Part shown: in pieces, positions 27,137 through 35,356 of the stretch | Layout: the number at the start of each line of letters is the position of its first letter | Position numbering within the stretch: position 1 is the stretch's first letter | Assembly (NCBI GenBank): GCA_020161535.1 | Contig: JAIUNW010000005.1 | Coordinates: forward strand, 124,001 to 188,000 | DNA: 64,000 nt | Direction of reading: 5' to 3' | DNA from: Bacteroidota bacterium | GTDB lineage: Bacteria; Bacteroidota; Bacteroidia; Chitinophagales; Chitinophagaceae | Translations under genes and position numbers: made by a program | Notes under the pieces: model-generated | What the model saw: only the letters and a program-made list of their open reading frames with translations | Told to the model about the DNA's origin: nothing | Databases searched by the model: none

Positions 27137-27165
27137 AAAAAAGCCGCCCCCTTTCGGGAGCGGCT
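27137..27165 (-). terminator. terminator of the deacetylase-like gene
   Basis: On the minus strand AGCCGCTCCC, loop GAAA, GGGGGCGGCT, then TTTTT: a 10-base stem with one U-G pair and a GNRA-type loop. It lies 21 bases after the stop of the 27186-30872 gene. Confidence 0.9.
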
Positions 27166-27185
27166 GGTGTATACGCTGGTAATGC

Positions 27186-30100
27186 TTACTGAACCACCAT
27201 TTTCTTAATGAGGCTGGTTTTATCGGCATCGAGGCGGTAATAATAGATACCGGTCGACATCTGGCCCTTGCCAACGGTTACCCGATAGCTGCCAGGCTGG
27301 TGTGCGCCCTGGGCCAATACTTTGATCATGCGGCCGGTATTGTCGTACAAGGCCAGTCGCAGGTGTGCATTCACCGGCACCACATAGGTAATGACTGCCG
27401 TTCCAGCCAACGGGTTCGGTGTATTTTGTAACAACTGGAATTCTTGTGCGGTGCCGCCAATTACGATCGATATAACAGCAGAATACACGAATTTTTTATC
27501 GATATCCACTTGTTTCAAGCGATAGAAATAGCGGTGCGGTTGCAGGGCGGGATCGGTGAAACGATAGTTGCTGGTGAGGCTGGTAGTACCCGCGGCCTGC
27601 ACGCGACCAACGCTTACATAATGTTGACCATCGGTACTTCTTTCCACTTCGTAGTGACTACTGTTTTCTTCCATGGCAGTAACCCATTGCAGCACCGCAT
27701 TGCTGCCCTGCGCCTGCCCTGTGAAGCTGACAAATTTCACCGGTGTAACCGTACAATTCGGATCAATGGTGATGGTGACTGATTGTCCCGTCACTGTTTC
27801 CGTGCAGCCATCTTTGTTGGTGATGGAAGTAAGGTTGTAAGTGGTGGTTTCACTAATTGTTCCTTGCCGATAGATTACGTCGACGTAGTAATCTGAATTC
27901 TGGTAAGATGCATTAGGGAAGGGGGAGGTAAGATCGTATGCGCCGTAAGTATAAACGCCCCCGCCAATAGCTACCGATACATGACCGCCCGGGTCACTTG
28001 TTCGAGCCACATTATACCCACCATTTGCGGCAACATATTGAACATTGGCAGGTATATGCATAGATGCCGTATAGGTTTGCCCCGGCGTAACCGCCACGGG
28101 GGTAGCAAAAATAACCTGTTGCCAGCCGGAGTTGGTTTCATTGGACGTTGAGCCACTAGCGATGACCGAGCCGCCGCTACCGCTATTCAACCAAAGTCTA
28201 ACCGGTCTTGAGCCGCCCGAAGGAATATTGCTGCTGGGCAGGAATCGAATACCGTCAATCAGGCCAGGCGCCGTAACTGTAAATTGAACCCCAGCTTCCA
28301 TTTCTCCATTGTCTGCAAATTGGCCTGGTGAGGGTGTCCCATCAAATAGATGTTCTATACTGGATGACGCCGCCTGTATAGTGGCAAAACTATTTCCCGA
28401 TGTAACATTTGGATAGCTGGTACCATTCACTAGCACCGTGAAAGGACCCTTCGTGCTATTGGTGGTGATTGACAAATGTGCTTCTTCGCCGGGACACAAG
28501 GTTGTTTTATCGGTTTCCAGTATCGGTGCCATTGGCTCGCAAGCAGGTAGGCTGTATATCGCCTGGTAGGATCCGGGGTCAGCATCGACAAAACCATAAA
28601 CGATTCCTGCAATGGGATCTCTTGAAATGGCAACGGGTGTGCCGTTTCTTCTAACCTCAATTAATTGCAAATTATCTTCAAGTTCATTTGGCAGCATGAG
28701 ATTGAGGTTTCTTGCTCCGCCACTAATGGTGAAGGAGAGTATATTCCCTGACCATACAATGGAGTTGAAATTTGTTGTTTCTTTCGCGTCCAGCCAATTC
28801 AACAATTGTCTGGATGAAATGATCGGAATATTGTTTGATAATGCAACATCAATCACAGCATTTGCTCCACTCATATCGTGATTGTCTGTATGCCAGTTTA
28901 CACAATAAGCGCCATAGAAACCCCTATTGACAATTCCATTCACTAAATCCTGGGGGGCCTTCGGGTAAGTTTGCGCTGACTCATCGGTTAACTGCGTTAC
29001 TACCTGATAGGAATTAATCAACACCCCATTTGAATCAGCAAATCGCATAGGCATAGCTGATCCTGTGTACATACCATTGCGTTCGCCACCTGGTGAAATA
29101 TAGCCGATCCACGATGGCGGAAAGTGATAATAGTTGACATCAAGGCGAATGCCATATTCATTACTGGCAATGCGAGGGAAATGCGCCCAACCTGTCCATA
29201 CAATGGCGTGGGTCCTTTCGGTGCTGAATGGCTCGATAGACGGATTATGCGTTCTGAGATCTGCCAATTGCGTATTCATCCAAAACGGAATTATCCCGTC
29301 TGGCAAATTGTTGTGGTTGGTTTGGAAATGGGTGCTCAATTCAAAACCTTGGTTTGAATAATAAGCAACGCTGTCGTTAACATGCCTGGAATCGTCGTAG
29401 ATATAAGAAGTTCCTCTAATCGCTCTCCAATCAGCTACCCCCGCAGCATTGTCATATCCTGCCGGCGTTCTTTGTTTGAAAAGATTGAAATATGCACCGG
29501 TCAGCGACTCAGGATTGGTGGCACCGAGTGATTGTCTCGAGTGATCATCACCCGTCATAACAAAAACACCCTTCACCTTTCTGGGGAAATACCAGAATTT
29601 AGGCAATGGTTTTCGATGATAGTTTGCCAGTTGAACAATATTGACCAATAGCCGTTGTTGTTCATCAGCCTGCGGAATCTGAATCTTATTCAAGTCCACC
29701 CAGTCGGGCTGCGGGTCGCTGGCCATATTCCCATAAAATAAGTCGTCTGCCCGTATCGGCCAGTTCGTGCCTGGTGGTATTTGGAAAGGCCAGTTGCCAG
29801 CGCCCACCGGTGGACTAGGTGAGCGCGGCTGGTATTTCCACGCTAGGTTTCCCTGACGGGTAAAAACGATTGATCTGTTTAGGTCGTAGGCATAAGCAAT
29901 TGCTCTTCCTTTGGATGCATATATGCGTTGAGAAATGGCTGGATTTGTTGGCGTTCCCGGTGTTGAGGTGCTGTGAAAATAGGCAATAGCTGTAGCGTCA
30001 CTTCCAATGGTATAGTTATCTGCTACATCATGAAACTGCATTGTTTCACCAACAATTCCCGCTCCAGGCGTACCTGCTGTTGTAACTACTTGTAAGTATT

Positions 30101-30872
30101 GGTTGGAGCGAGCATCATTACTTCGGCCTGTAATTCCCATAAGACCGTCTAGTTGTGCATCAGGTCTGTAGGCTATCAGGTTGCCACCTTGCACCGTTAC
30201 AAAATCTGTTAGCGCAGAGACCTGAAGGCCAGACAATGCCGTTTTGGCTAAAATAACAACGTCATAATCTGCTAGCAAGTAACCAGCTGTATTCATAGCG
30301 GCTACAGGCGCTAATGCAAAAGATTTTAATCCTTCATTGCGCAGAATTTCTGCTGTGTACTGACCAAATGGGTCGGAAGGATCGTAAAGAACCAATATTG
30401 GACCTCCTGTACTGCTAGTAGGCGAAGGGTTCGCTAAAACACTCACTGTATAAGTCGATATTGCACTATAAACACCTCCTTCAAGCGCACGACTTCTGAG
30501 CAAAATATTGCCTGGATGTGTTGGCGTATAGGTAAACTCCCAGGTATTGGCACCCGTGATCGTTACCTCGCGATAACCCACGTTATCTCCCAGTTCATAA
30601 CTTATAGTACCACCATTTACGCCACCATCATTATACGAAGTTTGTGTACTTAATGAAATCTCCACTTTGTCTGCAGCACCTGTATAAGTGCCGTACACAG
30701 TAAATGGTACTCCAAGTCTCAGCGCACCACCGGGCGTTACATTTACGATAGTTGATGTGGCAAAATAATTATCCGGCCCATTGGCCTTTGCCGTCAGCAA
30801 TGAAATAAAAATAAAACAGGGAAGTAGAAAGTTCCTTAAGGTAACCCTAGACCAAACAGTTTCAATTTTCAT
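27186..30872 (-). CDS. giant secreted polysaccharide-deacetylase-like / DUF4082 protein with T9SS sorting domain
   Basis: 1228 residues from the ATG at 30872, chosen because MKIETVWSRVTLRNFLL leads into a signal peptide ending KANG. Regions: an early-set Ig-like domain (about 30-140); a ThuA/GATase-like segment (ILVLYDPSDPFGQY, about 150-330); a NodB-like domain (KGVFVMTGDDHSRQS, FELSTHFQTNHNN, WHTDNHD, about 450-700); a DUF4082 beta-sandwich (about 850-1000); and a C-terminal T9SS sorting domain (LLQNTPNPLAGTAVITY to KKMVVQ). It is likely a surface enzyme acting on a carbohydrate. TGDDH and HFQTNH could supply the Asp and His metal ligands, but activity is unproven. Confidence 0.75.
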   Translation of the reverse strand: MKIETVWSRVTLRNFLLPCFIFISLLTAKANGPDNYFATSTIVNVTPGGALRLGVPFTVYGTYTGAADKVEISLSTQTSYNDGGVNGGTISYELGDNVGYREVTITGANTWEFTYTPTHPGNILLRSRALEGGVYSAISTYTVSVLANPSPTSSTGGPILVLYDPSDPFGQYTAEILRNEGLKSFALAPVAAMNTAGYLLADYDVVILAKTALSGLQVSALTDFVTVQGGNLIAYRPDAQLDGLMGITGRSNDARSNQYLQVVTTAGTPGAGIVGETMQFHDVADNYTIGSDATAIAYFHSTSTPGTPTNPAISQRIYASKGRAIAYAYDLNRSIVFTRQGNLAWKYQPRSPSPPVGAGNWPFQIPPGTNWPIRADDLFYGNMASDPQPDWVDLNKIQIPQADEQQRLLVNIVQLANYHRKPLPKFWYFPRKVKGVFVMTGDDHSRQSLGATNPESLTGAYFNLFKQRTPAGYDNAAGVADWRAIRGTSYIYDDSRHVNDSVAYYSNQGFELSTHFQTNHNNLPDGIIPFWMNTQLADLRTHNPSIEPFSTERTHAIVWTGWAHFPRIASNEYGIRLDVNYYHFPPSWIGYISPGGERNGMYTGSAMPMRFADSNGVLINSYQVVTQLTDESAQTYPKAPQDLVNGIVNRGFYGAYCVNWHTDNHDMSGANAVIDVALSNNIPIISSRQLLNWLDAKETTNFNSIVWSGNILSFTISGGARNLNLMLPNELEDNLQLIEVRRNGTPVAISRDPIAGIVYGFVDADPGSYQAIYSLPACEPMAPILETDKTTLCPGEEAHLSITTNSTKGPFTVLVNGTSYPNVTSGNSFATIQAASSSIEHLFDGTPSPGQFADNGEMEAGVQFTVTAPGLIDGIRFLPSSNIPSGGSRPVRLWLNSGSGGSVIASGSTSNETNSGWQQVIFATPVAVTPGQTYTASMHIPANVQYVAANGGYNVARTSDPGGHVSVAIGGGVYTYGAYDLTSPFPNASYQNSDYYVDVIYRQGTISETTTYNLTSITNKDGCTETVTGQSVTITIDPNCTVTPVKFVSFTGQAQGSNAVLQWVTAMEENSSHYEVERSTDGQHYVSVGRVQAAGTTSLTSNYRFTDPALQPHRYFYRLKQVDIDKKFVYSAVISIVIGGTAQEFQLLQNTPNPLAGTAVITYVVPVNAHLRLALYDNTGRMIKVLAQGAHQPGSYRVTVGKGQMSTGIYYYRLDADKTSLIKKMVVQ

Positions 30873-31218
30873 GTATCCCTTTTGTAAAGTTTCTAATGGA
30901 GGTTCGAGCACAGGAATTCAGGGATATGGAGATCAAATCCGAAATACTAGACAAGCAAAGGAAAAATTGGGGGGTTGCTCAGAAAGGATATAGGTAAGGA
31001 ATCGGCGGTGAAACTAATACAAAAAAACTCGAAATGCAAACACAGGGGACTTTTCCCGGTTGCCCGTTAACCGGAAATTGAATTCCTTTGGTCTGGACAA
31101 GCGAAAGCCTGGAAAAAAACAACATAGAAAGTTTACGGACATAACGCTATGAAATTCAAGTAAAAACGCGATTAACCCCTGGTGTTTTTCCGGTAGGGGA
31201 TTTTGAAAAATGATTTAA
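30873..31218. other. divergent intergenic region, 346 bases
   Basis: Lies between the deacetylase-like gene (minus) and the GMC dehydrogenase pair (plus). It should hold both promoters, but I found no exact TAnnTTTG box, repeat or hairpin worth listing. No small gene seen. Confidence 0.4.
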
Positions 31219-31674
31219 ATGAGTATTTTGTCGACCATGGATAACCTGAACCCCCATCCCTATTCTCTCCAAAGGAGGAAGTTTATCCGCTGGCTGGCAA
31301 TGGGTGCTGCCGCTATCGGCGCCCCCGCCCTGGTTTTCAATTATAGTAACCTGCTCAAACCTGACGCTACTGGTCCGGAAGATGAATTAATTGAACTCTG
31401 CGGCGACAAAGCACTGTTCAGCATCGGAAAACGATGGACCGAAAATAATCCGGCCGAAAACAACCTGGCTGCCATTAAAGCCAGCTTGTTGAAGGGCAGT
31501 ACTATTGCTAACTATGACAATTGCAATACCCAACAACTGATCAATTTTGTGCATGCCAAAAGCAAAGCCGAATTTGCCAGGATGGAGACCATGATCACAG
31601 ATGGTTGGGTGCTTACACAAACCGATTGCAGAATTGCTGCCTTACATTTTCTGAACCACTCGCAAAACACCTGA
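31219..31674 (+). CDS. Tat-signal small subunit / partner of GMC dehydrogenase
   Basis: 151 residues. The N-terminus has RRKFIRWLAMGAAAIGAPAL (about 18-37), a twin-Arg-type signal. The body is helical and resembles the small subunit (gluconate 2-dehydrogenase subunit 3 type) that escorts a GMC flavoprotein. The GMC gene follows after 1 base. An ATG at 31237 (MDNLNPHPYSLQRRKF) is an equally good start. The pair would be exported folded, with the flavoprotein carried by the signal on this subunit. Its four Cys residues do not form a heme motif. Confidence 0.65.
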   Translation: MSILSTMDNLNPHPYSLQRRKFIRWLAMGAAAIGAPALVFNYSNLLKPDATGPEDELIELCGDKALFSIGKRWTENNPAENNLAAIKASLLKGSTIANYDNCNTQQLINFVHAKSKAEFARMETMITDGWVLTQTDCRIAALHFLNHSQNT

Positions 31675-31675
31675 T

Positions 31676-33214
31676 ATGCATATTGATGCCAGGGATTTGG
31701 AAAACAACGCTACAATCGAAACCGATATTTGTATAATTGGTGCAGGACCTGCCGGCATCAGTATCGCACTTGATTGGATTGGCAAAAAAGAAAAAGTCGT
31801 CTTGTTAGAGTCGGCCGGCTTCGACTACGACGATAAAATACAAGACTCTTACAAAGGTGAAAATACCGGGCTTCCCTACTATCCATTAAAATCTACCCGG
31901 CTGCATTATTTCGGTGGCACATCTGGTCATTGGGGCGGCTTCTGCGCCAAACTGGACCCGATCGATATAGAAAAACGATCGTGGATAACGGATAGTGGCT
32001 GGCCCATTTCGCTCGACGAACTGGAAGCCTTCTATCCCAAAGCACACGAGCTGGTTGAACTCGGCCCTTACCAATGGTCGGTCGATTACTGGCTCGATAC
32101 CAAACCGAAATTCAAGCAACTGTTTCCACACAATGATTATCTCTGGGATAAAATTTGGAAGATTAGTCCGCCGACACGTTTCGGAAAAAAATACCGCGAA
32201 GCCATTGTCAACGCACCCAATATTCAACTCTATACCTTCGCCAACCTCACGAACCTGACCACCAATGCCGAAGGAAACCTGGTAACGGAAGCCGAAGTAA
32301 AAAACCTGGAGGGAAAATCGTATACCGTTAAAGCAAAACAATTCATTCTTGCTGCCGGCGCCATTCAAAATGCGCGAATGTTGCTGGCCGCCAATAAACA
32401 ACAACCCGGCGGACTCGGTAACCAAAACGATGTGGTGGGTCGCTATTTTATGGAACACATCGAAGTGCGATCGGGCGAATTGTGGCTGGTTGAACCAAAC
32501 GACCTGGCGTTGTACATGTTAAACATGGAAGCCCGCGCCGAGATCGCCGTTAAACCTGCCATGCAAAAGCAACTCGGCATCACCAACGGCACCATTTCGC
32601 TGAGTCCGCTGGATGTAGCCAACCGCCTGCGCGCGCACAGCAAGTCGTGGGCAAGTGATGACCCACGGCAAAACATCGCCGCCGTTCAAACCGAAAACAA
32701 AAACGCAGAAGAAAACAAAATAACCAAGCGATTCAAAAAACACTATCACATCGCTTACAGCATGTTTAGTCGTTTTGAATCTGCACCCAACCGCGACTCG
32801 CGAGTTTTTCTCGATACGAAAACAGATGCTATGGGAACGCCACTCGCTTCACTGCACTGGGCGCTCAGCGAAATAGATAAAAAAAGCATTCGTCGCGTGC
32901 ATGAACTGATTGGTCAGCAACTCGGTGCTGCCGGCCTGGGTCGCGTAAAAGTGTTTAAATTTTTGGAAGACCCACACAACAATGGTTGGTCAGAAGGTAC
33001 CAGCGGTGGCTGGCACCACATGGGTACAACACGCATGGGCACTGATCCCAAAACCAGTGTAGTCGACGCCAATTGCCAGGTGCATGGTATCAGCAATTTG
33101 TTTTGCGCCGGTTCTTCCTGCTTTCCTACCTCAGGTGCGGCCAATCCCACCCTCTCCTTATTGGCATTGAGCTTAAGGCTGTCGAACTACATAAAAGGTA
33201 AAATGAGTGTTTAA
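31676..33214 (+). CDS. GMC-family FAD-dependent dehydrogenase
   Basis: 512 residues. The N-terminal FAD-binding Rossmann motif is CIIGAGPAGISIALDW (about 17-32). TSGHWGGFCAKLDPID (about 81-96) follows, then LAAGAIQNARMLLAA (about 223-237). The C-terminal GMC_oxred_C domain has WHHMGTTRMGTDP (about 446-458, catalytic His) and CAGSSCFPTSGAANPTLS. It has no signal of its own and lies 1 base after the Tat-type partner. It probably oxidises a sugar or alcohol and passes electrons to the respiratory chain or a cytochrome. No cytochrome subunit is in the window. The substrate is unknown. Confidence 0.9.
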   Translation: MHIDARDLENNATIETDICIIGAGPAGISIALDWIGKKEKVVLLESAGFDYDDKIQDSYKGENTGLPYYPLKSTRLHYFGGTSGHWGGFCAKLDPIDIEKRSWITDSGWPISLDELEAFYPKAHELVELGPYQWSVDYWLDTKPKFKQLFPHNDYLWDKIWKISPPTRFGKKYREAIVNAPNIQLYTFANLTNLTTNAEGNLVTEAEVKNLEGKSYTVKAKQFILAAGAIQNARMLLAANKQQPGGLGNQNDVVGRYFMEHIEVRSGELWLVEPNDLALYMLNMEARAEIAVKPAMQKQLGITNGTISLSPLDVANRLRAHSKSWASDDPRQNIAAVQTENKNAEENKITKRFKKHYHIAYSMFSRFESAPNRDSRVFLDTKTDAMGTPLASLHWALSEIDKKSIRRVHELIGQQLGAAGLGRVKVFKFLEDPHNNGWSEGTSGGWHHMGTTRMGTDPKTSVVDANCQVHGISNLFCAGSSCFPTSGAANPTLSLLALSLRLSNYIKGKMSV

Positions 33215-33408
33215 ACAGAAAGCTCCTGTTGGCTCAAGCAATGAAAGCTGCTCAGCCCCCAGATGATTTCGGTCGAATCAATACCCACTACTTCTCTTGT
33301 TGGAAAACATTGCTGTATAATGTCCAGTGCCAACTCATCTTTCGATGAGCGAAAAGTTGGTACCACCACATGCCCGGATAATAAACCGGCAACCTGAACG
33401 GTAGACAT
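33211..33408 (-). pseudogene. remnant of an agmatine deiminase-family gene (C-terminal part only)
   Basis: 65 codons ending at a TGA that shares bases with the GMC stop region. The translation has GHVVVPTFRSSKDELAL, IIQQCFPTREVVGID and WGLSSFHCLSQQ. These match the C-terminal part of peptidyl-arginine / agmatine deiminases, where a HCxT(Q)Q segment holds the catalytic Cys. Such enzymes have about 340-370 residues, so only about one sixth is left. Upstream on the same strand is the desaturase gene, not the missing part. I read it as a deletion remnant; transcription is unknown. Assignment rests on motif likeness only. Confidence 0.6.
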
Positions 33409-33425
33409 GTTTCACTATGATTTTA

Positions 33426-34493
33426 TCAGGCCCTTCCCATCTCTTTCAGGAATGTGACATGAGAAGCGATGGCATACCTGGTTTTTGCGTACTCAATATA
33501 CGGAATGCCATATTCTTCACAGATTTTGCGAACAATTTTACTGATAGCAGGATAGTGTACGTGCGAAATTTTAGGGAACAAATGGTGTTCAACCTGGAAA
33601 TTTAAACCGCCAACCAACCAGCATACCACTTTATTATCAGTAGCAAAATTGGCCGTGGTCTTCAACTGGTGAATCGCCCACTCATCTTCCAATTTATTGC
33701 TGGCAGGATCGGGCATAGGAAACGAGGTATGCTCTACCGTATGCGCCAGTTGAAATACAATGCTCAACACAAAACCGGCAAAAGTGGTAAAGATGATAAA
33801 GCCAATCAGCCACGGCATAAAGCCAACCATATAGATGGGAAGACCAACATAGAGAAACAGGTTGAGCATTTTAAAGCCCCAGAAACTAACATGGTCCCAG
33901 AAGTTCATTTTTTTCAACGGTGTAGCGCCAATGCGGCTTGTAAAATATTTGCTGTAGTCCAATACAAAAATCCACAGGATGTAGAGCAGCGAATACAGGA
34001 ACCAGAAATACAGGTGCTGGTATTTATGCAGCTTGTATTTTTTTTGGGTACTGCTCATCCGCATCCAGGGCTGGATATCAATATCGTCATCCATACCATC
34101 AACGTTGGTGTAGGCGTGGTGAATGATATTGTGCTTGATATTCCACATAAAGCTGCTACCACCCAACAGGTTGAGCGAAAAAGCAGCAATCACATTCACC
34201 CACTTGTACTGACTGAAACTGCCATGCGCGCCGTCGTGCATAATATTAAAGCCGATCGCGGCCACAATACCGCCCAGCATTATACATTCAAACGCGGCTA
34301 CCCAATAATTGGGCGTGAAAAAAACTAGGTGAACGTATACAAAGATGAAAGCCACCAGCAAAATGATTGCTTTGGTGTACAAGGTCATATTTCCCGTTGT
34401 CGCCTTTCCTCTCTCCTGAAAATAATTGTTGATTCTTCTTTTCAGCTCTGCATGAAAGGGTGGAACGGGTGGTGCGAATTTTGGAGTTGCCAT
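33426..34493 (-). CDS. membrane fatty-acid desaturase (front-end type, linoleoyl-CoA desaturase-like)
   Basis: 355 residues from the ATG at 34493; an upstream ATG at 34526 would overlap a -7 box. Three histidine boxes bind the di-iron centre: HDGAH (about 87), HNIIHH (about 120) and QVEHH (about 301). The Gln in the third box is typical of front-end (delta-5/6-like) desaturases. Four to six membrane helices lie between. It should introduce a cis double bond into a membrane acyl chain, helped by a cytochrome b5 or ferredoxin that is not fused here. Regiospecificity cannot be read. Confidence 0.88.
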   Translation of the reverse strand: MATPKFAPPVPPFHAELKRRINNYFQERGKATTGNMTLYTKAIILLVAFIFVYVHLVFFTPNYWVAAFECIMLGGIVAAIGFNIMHDGAHGSFSQYKWVNVIAAFSLNLLGGSSFMWNIKHNIIHHAYTNVDGMDDDIDIQPWMRMSSTQKKYKLHKYQHLYFWFLYSLLYILWIFVLDYSKYFTSRIGATPLKKMNFWDHVSFWGFKMLNLFLYVGLPIYMVGFMPWLIGFIIFTTFAGFVLSIVFQLAHTVEHTSFPMPDPASNKLEDEWAIHQLKTTANFATDNKVVCWLVGGLNFQVEHHLFPKISHVHYPAISKIVRKICEEYGIPYIEYAKTRYAIASHVTFLKEMGRA

Positions 34494-34523
34494 GGAATTA
34501 AATGGGGTCTGGTTTTCAGTGGG

Positions 34524-34531
34524 CAAAGGTA
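34524..34531 (-). promoter_or_regulatory. -7 box for the desaturase
   Basis: On the minus strand TACCTTTG, 30 bases before the ATG at 34493. It supports this start over the one at 34526. No -33 TTG seen. Confidence 0.45.
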
Positions 34532-34586
34532 TTAAATAATTCGGCCGCCAGCATGATCTTCGTCAGGTTGAAAGGTTAAAATAACC

Positions 34587-35321
34587 TCAGGTTTCAATTT
34601 GAATTAACGCATCCAGTCCGGTGATTCCCAACGACTTCTGCGAATTGAAGCCCTCCGCATATTTAACACCGATTCTTTTGCCCATCATACGGGCGCGGGC
34701 AATGATACCTTCCCTGAAATCGGGAGTTGAAATATAGGTCTGCGGGCCCTCCCCCGCTGCCGTTGAAAAAAACTGGGTGGCATAGGCTTCTATCGACCGT
34801 ATCTTCTCTTCAAAAACTGATGTGATATCGATAATCAGGTCGGGCTCCAGGAGTCGGTCCTGGATATATTGCAACACATATTTGGGTCGCCAGCGCAACT
34901 GTGGTTGTCCCGCTTCGTTGAACGTTTCAATCTTCACCAGGCCGGCCAAAAAAGCAGCGTCTTCAATGAGTTTACCGGCCCGGCCATGGTCGGGATGACG
35001 GTCTTCCAGCGCGTTTCCCAATATGATCTCAGGTTGGTATTGCCGAATGGCGCGGATAAGCTGCAACTGGTGCTGTTCGTCGTTGGCGAAAAAACCATCT
35101 CTCATTTTCAGGTTTTCGCGAACCAATACCCCCATTATTTTGGCGGCATCGGCTGCTTCCTGCTGCCTGGTTTCGATGGTACCCCGGGTGCCCAACTCCC
35201 CCTGGGTCAGGTCGATAATGCCTACTTTTTTGCCTTTTTTGACTTCGTTCAGGATGGTGCCCGAACAGCCGAGTTCAATATCGTCGGGGTGTACCCCAAT
35301 AGCCAGAATATCCAGTTTCAT
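34587..35321 (-). CDS. bshB1: bacillithiol biosynthesis deacetylase BshB1
   Basis: 244 residues, normal length for the PIG-L/LmbE family. The zinc-binding motifs are GVHPDDIELGCSGT (about 9-22) and DRHPDHGRAG (about 106-115). Other typical segments: LTQGELGTRGT (about 38-48), KMRDGFF and the C-terminal GVKYAEGFNSQKSLGI. BshB1 removes the acetyl group from GlcNAc-malate to give GlcN-malate in bacillithiol synthesis. A YtxJ-type protein, linked to the same thiol, lies near 59.3 kb. bshA and bshC are not in the window. It is divergent from the DEAD-box helicase with a 35-base gap. Confidence 0.93.
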   Translation of the reverse strand: MKLDILAIGVHPDDIELGCSGTILNEVKKGKKVGIIDLTQGELGTRGTIETRQQEAADAAKIMGVLVRENLKMRDGFFANDEQHQLQLIRAIRQYQPEIILGNALEDRHPDHGRAGKLIEDAAFLAGLVKIETFNEAGQPQLRWRPKYVLQYIQDRLLEPDLIIDITSVFEEKIRSIEAYATQFFSTAAGEGPQTYISTPDFREGIIARARMMGKRIGVKYAEGFNSQKSLGITGLDALIQIET

Positions 35322-35334
35322 GGCCGCAATATCC

Positions 35335-35342
35335 TACCTTTG
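35335..35342 (+). promoter_or_regulatory. -7 box for the DEAD-box helicase gene
   Basis: TACCTTTG matches TAnnTTTG, 14 bases before the ATG. The upstream -33 region lies inside the bshB1 start. No clear TTG at the expected distance. Confidence 0.45.
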
Positions 35343-35356
35343 CGCAAATTTTTGAC

